From: an uncultured Clostridia bacterium
GTDB lineage: Bacteria; Bacillota_A; Clostridia; TANB77; CAG-508
Assembly: GCA_947629855.1 (NCBI GenBank)
Contig: CANRFI010000011.1
Location: forward strand, 1 to 26,201
Direction: 5' to 3'
Length of the DNA stretch: 26,201 nucleotides
Shown: piece by piece, positions 1-7,561 of the stretch
Position numbering within the stretch: position 1 is the stretch's first letter
Layout of the letters: each line of letters starts with the position of its first letter
Translations under genes and position numbers: made by a program
The notes under the pieces: model-generated
Databases searched by the model: none
What the model was told of the DNA's origin: nothing
The model's input: only the letters and a program-made list of their open reading frames with translations

Positions 1-480
1 GCTATTGTATCATTAGTAAAAAAAGCTAGTAAAGGAATGGCAATAGCAGGACTTATAATATGCATAATAGCAGGAGTTGTTGTTTTGCAATCACAAAAAA
101 CGTTATCAGACACATTAAATGATGCAGTTGACACATTTAATGACAATATGGATACAGCTACAGGCGGTAAGACAGATGAAATATTGGCAAATTATGTGGA
201 TGTCAATATAGGAGAGTTTAAAGTGACAAAAAGTGAATATACAACTGAAACAGAACTTCCAGTAACAGTAAAAAATAAATCATTAGAAAACAAAACATTT
301 AGTATACAAATTGAAGCAGTAAAAGAAGATGGGTCAAGAATAACAACAGATTATGTGTATGCCGACAATTTGAACGCTGGACAAAGTCAAGATTTTAAGG
401 CGTTTGAATTTGTGTCTTCTGATATATTAGAAGACATTAAAACTGCTACTTTTAAAATAGTAGAAGTTTCAATGTATTAA
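1..480 (+). CDS. Membrane-anchored protein with extracellular beta domain, 5' end outside window
   Basis: The reading frame is open from base 1, so the ATG at 37 is probably internal and the N-terminus lies outside the window. The visible part starts with a short basic stretch (KKASKG), then one hydrophobic segment (about residues 3-22 counted from the ATG). An acidic linker follows, then a domain of roughly 90 residues with alternating beta-strand-like segments (IGEFKVTKSEY, PVTVKNKS, FSIQIEAVKEDG, AGQSQDFKAFEF). This resembles the FxLYD-type domains of small Firmicute lipoproteins and membrane proteins, but I see no motif that fixes a function. A hairpin terminator follows the stop. The reading is a single-pass membrane protein exposed outside the cell; the family is uncertain. 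Confidence 0.6.
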   Translation, partial: AIVSLVKKASKGMAIAGLIICIIAGVVVLQSQKTLSDTLNDAVDTFNDNMDTATGGKTDEILANYVDVNIGEFKVTKSEYTTETELPVTVKNKSLENKTFSIQIEAVKEDGSRITTDYVYADNLNAGQSQDFKAFEFVSSDILEDIKTATFKIVEVSMY

Positions 481-493
481 AAGAAAATTTATG

Positions 494-531
494 AAAGCAC
501 TTACTTATGTAGGTGTTTTTTATTTTTTTAC
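494..531 (+). terminator. Rho-independent terminator
   Basis: A CACTTAC/GTAGGTG stem with a TTAT loop, extended by A/T pairs, is followed by a T-rich run. It lies directly after the truncated membrane-protein gene. Confidence 0.75.
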
Positions 532-548
532 TTGAAAGGGGATAGACT

Positions 549-652
549 ATGGCAGTTAAAGAAATCGATATCTTAGAACAAGCAAGTATAGAAGGTGCAG
601 TTAAAAAATTCAAAATGAACTTGCTAATTTTTTAGTACATTTAAGCAATTAG
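549..652 (+). other. Possible small protein gene, intact only with a -1 shift
   Basis: There is a good ribosome site (GAAAGGGG) seven bases before an ATG at 549. The zero frame encodes only 28 residues (MAVKEIDILEQASIEG...) and stops at 633-635. If the run of six A at 603-608 is read with a -1 shift, the frame continues as IQNELANFLVHLSN to a stop at 650-652, giving 34 residues. This is not the CGG type of interruption seen elsewhere in the window. It could be a genuine small peptide, poly-A slippage, or a gene remnant. I do not recognise it. Confidence 0.3.
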
Positions 653-677
653 TTATAACTAGCTAGTTGCTTATTTT
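642..677 (+). terminator. Probable terminator hairpin
   Basis: AAGCAATTAG pairs with CTAGTTGCTT (10 bp, one G-U) around a loop of about 10 bases, followed by ATTTT. The right arm overlaps the -35 box of the next promoter. Confidence 0.5.
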
Positions 678-695
678 GCGTTCTTATGATAAAAT
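667..695 (+). promoter_or_regulatory. SigA-type promoter of ftsY
   Basis: TTGCTT, a 17-base spacer, then TAAAAT, about 40 bases upstream of the ftsY start. Confidence 0.65.
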
Positions 696-734
696 AAAGT
701 TGCAAAAATAGAAAAGAAAAAAGGAGAAAAATTA

Positions 735-1640
735 ATGGGATTTTTTGATAAGCTAAAACAAAGAATGAACAAAACAAAAAGTTCATTCAATGAAAAAATA
801 AACAACGTATTTAGTAACTTTAGAAAAGTAGATGAAGAATTTTTAGATGAATTAGAAGAAATACTAATAATGTCTGATATAGGGATGGATACATCTGTTA
901 AAATAATATCAAGTTTAAGAGAAAGACTAAAAAAAGAAAAAATAGAAGAAGAGGAAGAAGTAAAACAAGCATTAAGAGAAGAAATGCAAAAAATATTAGA
1001 TATAACTGATGTTAGTTTAAACTTAAACACAAAGCCATCTGTTATTTTAGTAGTTGGTGTAAATGGAGTGGGTAAAACAACTTCAATAGGAAAAATTGCA
1101 AATCGCCTAGCAAAAGATGGTAAAAAAGTAGTAGTTGCTGCAGCAGACACATTTAGAGCAGCTGCAGTAGAACAATTAGAAATATGGGCACAAAGAGCAG
1201 GAGCAGACATTGTAAAAAGAGAAGAAGGTGTAGATCCAGCATCAGTTGTGTATGATGCAATTAAAATAACAAAAGAAAAAGGAGCAGATGTATTAATTGT
1301 AGATACAGCTGGAAGATTACACAATAAAAAATATTTAATGGATGAATTAAACAAAATTCAAAAAGTAATCAACAAAGAAATGCAAGAAGCAGATAAAGAA
1401 GTACTACTAGTAATAGATGGAACTACAGGGCAAAATGCAATTGCACAAGTAAAAGCATTTAAAGAAGAAGCAGATATTACAGGATTAGTCTTAACAAAAC
1501 TAGATGGAACAGCTAAAGGTGGAGTAGTAATAGGTATTGTAGAAGAAAATAAAATTCCTGTAAAATTTATAGGGGTAGGAGAACAAATTGATGACATGGA
1601 AATTTTCAATTCAGAAGATTTTGTAAAAGCAATTATTTAA
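735..1640 (+). CDS. ftsY: FtsY, signal recognition particle receptor GTPase
   Basis: FtsY is the membrane-associated receptor for the SRP. It pairs with Ffh and uses GTP hydrolysis to hand ribosome-nascent chain complexes to SecYEG. The 301 residues form a compact NG domain with only a short charged N-terminus, as usual in Firmicutes. The helical N domain spans about 1-95. GTPase motifs are visible: P-loop GVNGVGKT at 108-115, DTFRAAA at 138-144, DTAGR at 190-194, TKLDG at 254-258, and the closing GVGEQIDD around 280. The ATG at 735 has an AAAAGGAG site at normal spacing. The UPF0182 gene follows after 20 bases, so they are probably cotranscribed. No in-frame CGG codon occurs. Confidence 0.97.
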   Translation: MGFFDKLKQRMNKTKSSFNEKINNVFSNFRKVDEEFLDELEEILIMSDIGMDTSVKIISSLRERLKKEKIEEEEEVKQALREEMQKILDITDVSLNLNTKPSVILVVGVNGVGKTTSIGKIANRLAKDGKKVVVAAADTFRAAAVEQLEIWAQRAGADIVKREEGVDPASVVYDAIKITKEKGADVLIVDTAGRLHNKKYLMDELNKIQKVINKEMQEADKEVLLVIDGTTGQNAIAQVKAFKEEADITGLVLTKLDGTAKGGVVIGIVEENKIPVKFIGVGEQIDDMEIFNSEDFVKAII

Positions 1641-1660
1641 AAATAAAGGAGGTATATTAA

Positions 1661-4543
1661 GTGGAAGAAAATAAAAAACAGGAAACTATTTTAGACACAG
1701 CCAATACTAGAGAAACAAGAGACAGAAATAGAAAAGGAAAAAATAGAACAAGAATGATGTTAGTAATTTTATTTTTACTAATATTTATAATAATTAGTTA
1801 TGTACAATTAAGAGCAAGTTATTTAGAGTATAAGGAATTAGGAGAACAATATATAAACATTTTTTATACTAATATAATATATAGATATGGAATCATGGCA
1901 GTTAATTTTATATTTTTATATATTGTAATATATTTTACAAATAGAGGGATAAAAAAAGGATTAAAGCCATTTTTCGAAAAAGAAAATAAACCATTGCCAA
2001 GATTATTAAATAAATCATTAGCATTAATTATTTCAGCAATTGTCAGCATTATAGTTTCAGCAGTTTTTATGCAAAAAATTATGTTATTTGTAAATTCTAC
2101 TTCATTTGGAATTCAAGACACAGTTTTTGGATTAGATATTGCTTTTTATATGTTTCAAAAGCCAATAATTGAGGCAATTGTTCTTTATTTTACAATTTTA
2201 TTTGTAGGATTATCAATATATATGGCATTATACTATGTAATTATATTTAATCGATTTTTTGATGGTATTGATGGCAATATGTTTAAAAATAGTTTATTCA
2301 TGAAAAAAATAATAAGAAATATTTTATTAATTGTTACAGGAATTGCAATTTTAACTATTTTAAACACACAAAATATGTTATTTGGTAAATTACTAACCAT
2401 AAAAAGTGAAATTGAAATAGTAGGAGCAGGAATAACAGAGACAACAATACAATTATGGGGATATATTATATTTGCATTTATTATTGTAATATTTGTATAT
2501 AGAGCTTTAAAACACTTTAAACAATCAAATACATCTAAAGTATTAAAAAATTTAGCTGTTATACCAGCATATTTAGTAGTACTATTTTTGTGTATGTTAG
2601 TTTTTGATATGATATTTGTAGGTTCAAATGAATTAGACAGAGAAAAAGAGTATATAGCTGAAAATATTAATAATACCAAAAATGCTTATAATATTGATAT
2701 AGAAGAAATCAATGTTGAAAATTCAGGAACAGTAACAGAAGAGGAAGTCAAAAAAAATAGTAGAATAATTGATAATATACCAGTTATTAGTCAAGATGCA
2801 GTATTAAAAACACTACAAGATAGTCAAACAGAAACAGGATACTTTTCTTATCAAAATGCAAATTTAGCAAAATATGCAATAAACGGAGAGAATAAACTAG
2901 TATATATTGCACCAAGGGAAATTATAAATTCTGGAAGAACTTATAATAATAAAACATATGAATATACACATGGAATGGGAGCAATTATAGTATCTGCAAC
3001 AGAAAGCACAGAATCAGGAAATATTAAGTATTTACAAAAAGAAGTTTCAGGAAAAGATGAGCAAATAAAAATTAAGCAACCACAAATCTATTTTGGATTA
3101 GAAACAAACGAAATTATTGCAACAAATGCTAAAAATAAACAAGAATATGACTATACCGATGAAGACGGAACTGATTATACTTCTATTTATAACGGAAAAG
3201 CTGGATTACAATTGGGATTTTTAGATAGATTAATTTTAGGAGTAACAGAAGGAGATTTAAATCTAGCATTTTCAAATGAAATAACAAATGAAAGTAAAAT
3301 ATTAATTAACCGTAATATTATTTCAAGAGCAAAAAAAGCAATTCCATATTTAATTTATGATGAAAATCCATACACAGTAATAACAGAAGAAGGAAAAATT
3401 TTATGGGTATTGGATGCCTATACAGTTTCAAACAGTTATCCATATTCACAATATACAACAATTGAACATAACGGAATTAGAGAAAATATCAACTATATTA
3501 GAAATTCAGTAAAAGTAATAGTAGATGCCTATGATGGCACAATGTCTTTTTACATAACAGACAGAAGTGATCCAATTATTATGGCATATAGAAACGTATA
3601 CAGTACATTATTTGTAGATTTAAATGAAGAAATTCCAGAAGATATATCAAATTATATTGTTTATCCAAAATTTTTATACAATGTACAAACTGAAATTTTA
3701 AAAATATATCATAATGTAAAGCCAGAGGTATTGTATAGAGCAGATGATTTATGGGATATTGTAAAATATAATAGTGCTAGAAACACAAGATCATCAGGAA
3801 ATTATATTGAACCATATTATACATTAGTAAAAAATAAAAATAGTGAAAAACTAGGACTAATACAAGTATATACACCAGAAGAAAAACAAAATATAATTTC
3901 TTACTTAGTAGGAACAACAGAGGGTAATTCTAATAAATTACAGTTATATAAATTTTCAGCAGATAGTAATATAGTAGGTCCTATGCAGTTAGATACACAA
4001 ATAGAAGAAGATGAAGAAATTTCAAATCAGTTAGATCAGTTAAATATAACGGGAACAAAGCTTACAAAACAAATGATTATTGTCCCAATTAATAATACTT
4101 TATTATATGTAGAACCAATCTATCAAACTATGCTAAATGAATCAGAAATACCTGTTTTAAAGAAAATAATAGTAGCATCTGGAAATAAAGTAGCAATAGG
4201 GGACAATTTAGAAATAGCATTACAAAATTTATTATCTACACATGCTGTTGATATACAAGTAGAAAATACAGATGATGTAGATGGTTTAATAGAAGCAATT
4301 ATTAGAGCAAATAAAAATTTAACAGACTCTACTAATAACAATAATTGGGAGATGATGGGAAACGACATTAAAAAATTGCAAGATTTAATTACATCTTTAG
4401 AAAAATTAAAAGAAGAAGAAAATGAGAAAGAAAACGGAAATGAAAATGAATTAGAAAATACAAATAATGAAAATAATGTAACTAATATGAATAATACATC
4501 TTCCAATACAAATATTAATAGTGTAACAAAAAAATCAAAATAA
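1661..4543 (+). CDS. UPF0182 (COG1615) family large membrane protein
   Basis: This is a 960-residue protein of the UPF0182 family, whose biochemical function is not established. The start is GTG at 1661, supported by AAAGGAGG ten bases upstream. The layout is typical: a basic N-terminus, then about seven membrane segments (roughly 31-49, 73-93, 119-137, 171-197, 218-235, 264-282, 298-320). A large extracytoplasmic domain follows, opening with the family signature seen here as SNELDREKEYIAENI at 322-336. The last 75 residues or so are an Asn/Glu-rich low-complexity tail, longer than needed for the fold and probably disordered. It follows ftsY closely, which suggests a shared transcript. A hairpin sits just after the stop. 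Confidence 0.92.
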   Translation: MEENKKQETILDTANTRETRDRNRKGKNRTRMMLVILFLLIFIIISYVQLRASYLEYKELGEQYINIFYTNIIYRYGIMAVNFIFLYIVIYFTNRGIKKGLKPFFEKENKPLPRLLNKSLALIISAIVSIIVSAVFMQKIMLFVNSTSFGIQDTVFGLDIAFYMFQKPIIEAIVLYFTILFVGLSIYMALYYVIIFNRFFDGIDGNMFKNSLFMKKIIRNILLIVTGIAILTILNTQNMLFGKLLTIKSEIEIVGAGITETTIQLWGYIIFAFIIVIFVYRALKHFKQSNTSKVLKNLAVIPAYLVVLFLCMLVFDMIFVGSNELDREKEYIAENINNTKNAYNIDIEEINVENSGTVTEEEVKKNSRIIDNIPVISQDAVLKTLQDSQTETGYFSYQNANLAKYAINGENKLVYIAPREIINSGRTYNNKTYEYTHGMGAIIVSATESTESGNIKYLQKEVSGKDEQIKIKQPQIYFGLETNEIIATNAKNKQEYDYTDEDGTDYTSIYNGKAGLQLGFLDRLILGVTEGDLNLAFSNEITNESKILINRNIISRAKKAIPYLIYDENPYTVITEEGKILWVLDAYTVSNSYPYSQYTTIEHNGIRENINYIRNSVKVIVDAYDGTMSFYITDRSDPIIMAYRNVYSTLFVDLNEEIPEDISNYIVYPKFLYNVQTEILKIYHNVKPEVLYRADDLWDIVKYNSARNTRSSGNYIEPYYTLVKNKNSEKLGLIQVYTPEEKQNIISYLVGTTEGNSNKLQLYKFSADSNIVGPMQLDTQIEEDEEISNQLDQLNITGTKLTKQMIIVPINNTLLYVEPIYQTMLNESEIPVLKKIIVASGNKVAIGDNLEIALQNLLSTHAVDIQVENTDDVDGLIEAIIRANKNLTDSTNNNNWEMMGNDIKKLQDLITSLEKLKEEENEKENGNENELENTNNENNVTNMNNTSSNTNINSVTKKSK

Positions 4544-4567
4544 ATTTTAGTAAAAGAATAAATATAT

Positions 4568-4602
4568 AAAAATCCACTATAATAAAATATAGGTGGATTT
4601 TT
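4568..4602 (+). terminator. Hairpin between UPF0182 gene and DUF5665 gene, covering the next ribosome site
   Basis: AAAAATCCAC (4568-4577) pairs perfectly with GTGGATTTTT (4593-4602). The T-run makes it a plausible terminator for the gene upstream. The right arm also contains the AGGTGG ribosome site (4591-4596) of the next gene, whose ATG begins at the next base. Confidence 0.65.
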
Positions 4603-4894
4603 ATGTTGTTTAAAAAGAAAAAGATAAATTTATTAGAAAAATCAATTGATAATTTAAATAACACATTAGAAAAAGGAAATTATATAGAGTGGGCATATAT
4701 CCTTCGGAAGCAGAAAAGAAATAATAGTAAGAAATCTAATTGCAGGAATTTTTAGAGGAGTGGGAATTGGAATAGGAGTTACAATTGTTACAGCTATATT
4801 AGTAATAATATTACAAAAAATAGTGACACTAAACATACCAATAATTGGAGAATATATTGCAGATATTGTAGAAATAGTAGAAAAAAGTAGATAA
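4603..4894 (+). CDS. DUF5665 family small membrane protein, needs a +1 shift at CGG
   Basis: In the zero frame this gene stops early, 51 bases after the CGG codon. Omitting the C at 4705 restores a 96-residue protein of the DUF5665 type. It has a basic N-terminus (MLFKKKKINLLEKS), an amphipathic stretch, the signature NLIAGIFRGVGIGIGVTIV, a second hydrophobic stretch ILQKIVTLNIPIIG, and a C-terminal EYIADIVEIVE. This matches the usual length and layout of the family, whose function is unknown; two membrane segments are predicted at about 50-68 and 70-82. The length of 292 bases is 3x97+1, as a single skipped base demands. The start follows AGGTGG at 6 bases, but that site is inside a hairpin. 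The gene converges on tyrS. Confidence 0.8.
4705..4708 (+). other. +1 recoding site CGGA (Gly), DUF5665 gene
   Basis: The context is ATC CTT C GGA AGC. The in-frame CGG is codon 35. Skipping C gives I-L-G-S and restores the frame. Confidence 0.8.
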
Positions 4895-4898
4895 AACA

Positions 4899-4925
4899 AG
4901 AGGTATAAATAAAAATTATACCTCT
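4899..4925. terminator. Hairpin terminator between convergent genes
   Basis: AGAGGTATAA pairs with TTATACCTCT around a short A/T loop. On the minus strand it is followed by TTGTTTTAT, so it mainly serves tyrS. The tyrS stop codon (4916-4918) lies inside the stem. Confidence 0.7.
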
Positions 4926-6131
4926 AATTTATAAAATATTTTCTTACCTTTTTTTAGAATTGCATAACCATCTGAAAAGTTTTTATCAGAAAGATTAAAA
5001 TTAACATCTAAAATTTTTTCATCATTTAATGAAATTCCACCTTGTGTAATTAAAGTTCTTGCTTGACCTTTTGAAGGTGCAATACCTGTTAAAACAATAG
5101 CGTCTACTATAGAGATATTAGGATTTTCTAATTTTACAGTAGGCATATTTTCAAGATTTCCATTTCCACTAAATAGGGCATCTGAAGCTTCTTTTGCTTT
5201 AAGGGCTTCTTCTTCACCATGAATTAATTTTGTTATTTCAAAAGCTAGAATTTTTTTAGCCTCATTTATTCTTTCATCTTGGTAAGAGCAAAGTTCTTTT
5301 ATTTCATCTAATGGCAAAAAAGTAAGCATTTTAAATACATTTTCAACACTTGCATCTTCTATATTTCTCCAATATTGGTAAAATTCATAAGGAGAAGTTT
5401 TTTCTGGAGATAACCATAAAGCACCTTTTTCTGTTTTACCCATTTTTTTGCCTTCTTTAGTTGTAAGTAGTTTAAATGTTAAACCAAAAGAATCATCTTT
5501 TCCAATTTTTCTAATTAATTCAACTCCACCAATTATATTAGACCATTGGTCATTTCCACCCATTTGAAGTTTACAACCATATTTGTTATATAAATATAGA
5601 AAATCATAAGATTGCATTAACATATAACTCATTTCAAAAAAGGTTAAACCAGTTTCTAATCTTTGCTTATAACATTCAGCAGCAAGCATTTTATTAACAG
5701 AAAAAAGACTACCAATTTCGCGAACAAAGTCGATGAATTTTAAATCTAATAACCAATCTGCATTATTTACGATAATAGCACCATTTTCACCTTCAAAACT
5801 TACGAATTTTTCTATTTGTTTTTTTATACATTCAACATTATAATCTAGTTCTTTTCGAGAAAGCATTTTTCTCATATCTGTTTTTCCAGATGGGTCTCCG
5901 GATTGTTGCAGTACCACCACCAACTAAAATAATTGGCTTGTGACCATATTTTTGCATATGACTTGCTACCATTAAAGAAACAAAATGTCCAACATGCAAA
6001 CTATCTGCTGTTGGATCGATTCCTATATAAAAGGGAACAGATTCTTTTCCAAAAAGTTCTTTGATTTCTTTAGGATGAGTAAGTTGCTCAATATAACCTC
6101 TTTCCTCTAATATTTCAAAAACATTTTTCAT
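4916..6131 (-). CDS. tyrS: Tyrosyl-tRNA synthetase, needs a +1 shift at CGG
   Basis: This is a class Ic aminoacyl-tRNA synthetase that charges tRNA-Tyr. Skipping the C of the in-frame CGG at 5900-5898 joins two frames into a 404-residue protein of normal length (1216 bases = 3x405+1). Motifs are the HIGH box HVGH at 46-49, GGGTATIGDPSGK at 71-83 spanning the recoding site, the tyrosine-site region QMGGNDQW at 189-196, the KMSKS equivalent KMGKT at 229-233, and a C-terminal S4 RNA-binding domain over about the last 70 residues. The ATG at 6131 was chosen because AGGAAGGTG lies nine bases upstream; an ATG further upstream would read through that site. In the zero frame the ribosome stops about 20 codons after CGG, leaving an inactive stub. 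It is the second gene after a zinc-ribbon protein, 19 bases apart. Confidence 0.95.
5897..5900 (-). other. +1 recoding site CGGA (Gly), tyrS
   Basis: The minus-strand context is ACA ATC C GGA GAC. CGG is codon 78. Skipping C gives the invariant T-I-G-D-P-S-G of TyrRS. Confidence 0.85.
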
Positions 6132-6150
6132 TGTTTTTAACACCTTCCTA

Positions 6151-6435
6151 TTATTGTATATTTTCGAGTTTGTCAATAGCGTTTTTTAATTCTTCTATAC
6201 TATCTAATTTTTTTTGATAATTTTGAAATTCTTCATATTCTAAAAATCTATTTAAATTTTTAACAGAAATTCCTGTTTGATTAGAAATTGTATTAAGAGA
6301 ACTTTCTAATCCATTTTCTTGTACATAAGATTTAAAAGTTGAAAATTCAGCTCCGTCTTTTATACTACATTTAGGGCATACATTTCCTTCTGATACATAA
6401 AAACTTCCACATCTACTACATCTATTTAGTTCCAT
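6151..6435 (-). CDS. Small zinc-ribbon protein with HTH-like segment (YvyF/TIGR03826-like)
   Basis: This 94-residue protein begins [15 protein letters not shown] and has two CxxC pairs (Cys6/Cys9 and Cys20/Cys23) forming a zinc ribbon. A segment [19 protein letters not shown] looks like a MerR-type helix-turn-helix, followed by a charged coiled-coil end. The order resembles the small flagellar-operon protein YvyF (TIGR03826), but no flagellar genes are nearby, so the role is open. The ATG at 6435 follows AAAGGAAG at good spacing and is preferred over an ATG at 6453 that lacks a ribosome site. It is the first gene of the tyrS transcript. Confidence 0.75.
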   Translation of the reverse strand: MELNRCSRCGSFYVSEGNVCPKCSIKDGAEFSTFKSYVQENGLESSLNTISNQTGISVKNLNRFLEYEEFQNYQKKLDSIEELKNAIDKLENIQ

Positions 6436-6483
6436 AATTTTACTTCCTTTCATCTTTTGACAAATTCTCTTAAAATTTATTGT

Positions 6484-6512
6484 ATTGTATCATATTTTTT
6501 ATTATTTGCCAA
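6484..6512 (-). promoter_or_regulatory. SigA promoter of zinc-ribbon/tyrS operon
   Basis: On the minus strand: TTGGCA (6512-6507), a 17-base spacer, then TACAAT (6489-6484). Confidence 0.75.
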
Positions 6513-6559
6513 TAGAAAAATGTGTTTTTGAAAAATATTTTTCAGGTAGATTTCAAAGC

Positions 6560-6588
6560 TTGATTTTTTAAGAAAATTATAGTAAAAT
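6560..6588 (+). promoter_or_regulatory. SigA promoter of murB operon
   Basis: TTGATT, a 17-base spacer, then TAAAAT. It is divergent from the tyrS promoter. The same boxes and spacing recur before efp. Confidence 0.75.
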
Positions 6589-6653
6589 AAAAAACATAAA
6601 AATAAGGTAAACATGAAAAGAAATAAAATCAAAAAGGAGTGAATTTCTTCGAA

Positions 6654-7560
6654 ATGGAAAACCTAAGTAAAAACTTAAAAATTGCGAAAGAAAAAATAAA
6701 ATATAACGAAAAAATGAGCAAGCACACAACATTCAAAATAGGAGGTCTAGCAGAATGTTTTATTACAATAGAAACAATAGAAGACTTAAAAGAAGTGTTA
6801 GATTTTGCAAAAAAAAATAATATAAAAATAACAGTTATAGGAAATGGAAGCAATATATTAGTATTAGATGAAGGAATAAAAGGAATTACTTTAAATATAA
6901 AACTAGAAAAAACAGAAATAAAAGAAGAAAATGAAAAAGTAAAAATAACAGTAGGAGCAGGAGAAAAATTAAGTAAATTAGCACAAATTTGTTTAAAAAA
7001 ACAAATAGCAGGACTAGAAGAATTATCAGGAATACCAGGAACAATTCGGTGGAGCAATTAAAATGAATGCAGGAGCACATGGAAAAGAAATGAAAGACAT
7101 AATAAAAAGTGTAAAATGCTTAGATTATAATGGTAATGAAAAAATATTTATGCCAGAGGAATTAGAATTTGGATACAGAACAAGTATTTTCAAAAAAGAA
7201 AAATACATAATATTAGAGGCAGATATAGAGCTATACAAAGGAAAACAAGAAGAAATCAAGAAAAAAATGGATGAATACAAAAATTATAGAAAAGAAAAGC
7301 AACCAATAGAATATCCAAGTGCAGGAAGCACATTTAAAAGAGGAGAAAATTTTATTACAGCTAAATTAATTGACGAAGCGGGTTTAAGAGGCTTTTCCAT
7401 AGGAGATGCTATGGTTTCAACCAAGCATAGTGGATTTATTATAAATAAAGGAAATGCAACTGCAAAAGAAGTTCTAGAATTAATAGAACAAGTAAAAAGT
7501 ACAATATATAAAAAATTTGGAAAGAAAATAGAATTAGAAATAGAGATAGTGGGAGAGTAA
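6654..7560 (+). CDS. murB: MurB, UDP-N-acetylenolpyruvoylglucosamine reductase, needs a +1 shift at CGG
   Basis: MurB is a flavoenzyme that uses NADPH to reduce enolpyruvyl-UDP-GlcNAc to UDP-MurNAc in peptidoglycan precursor synthesis. Skipping the C at 7047 joins two frames into 301 residues (907 bases = 3x302+1). Visible motifs are HTTFKIGG near the N-terminus, IGNGSNILVLDEG of the FAD domain, SGIPGTIGGAIKMNAGAHG spanning the recoding site, YRTSIFKK, and YPSAGSTFKR with the serine that acts as proton donor in the family. The start is uncertain: AAGGAG at 6634-6639 is 14 bases from the ATG at 6654, and a GTG at 6639 overlaps the ribosome site itself. The stop is followed after one base by yvcK, whose ribosome site lies inside the end of murB, so the two are likely translationally coupled. 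Confidence 0.95.
7047..7050 (+). other. +1 recoding site CGGT (Gly), murB
   Basis: The context is ACA ATT C GGT GGA. CGG is codon 132. Skipping C gives the conserved G-T-I-G-G-A of the FAD-binding domain. Confidence 0.85.
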
Positions 7561-7561
7561 A

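Noticed and set aside
671..1354. Long minus-strand ORF opposite ftsY (and similar ones opposite other genes)
   Set aside because: It mirrors a certain gene, has low-complexity Phe/Ser/Leu-rich composition and no ribosome site. It is a by-product of A-rich codon use on the coding strand.
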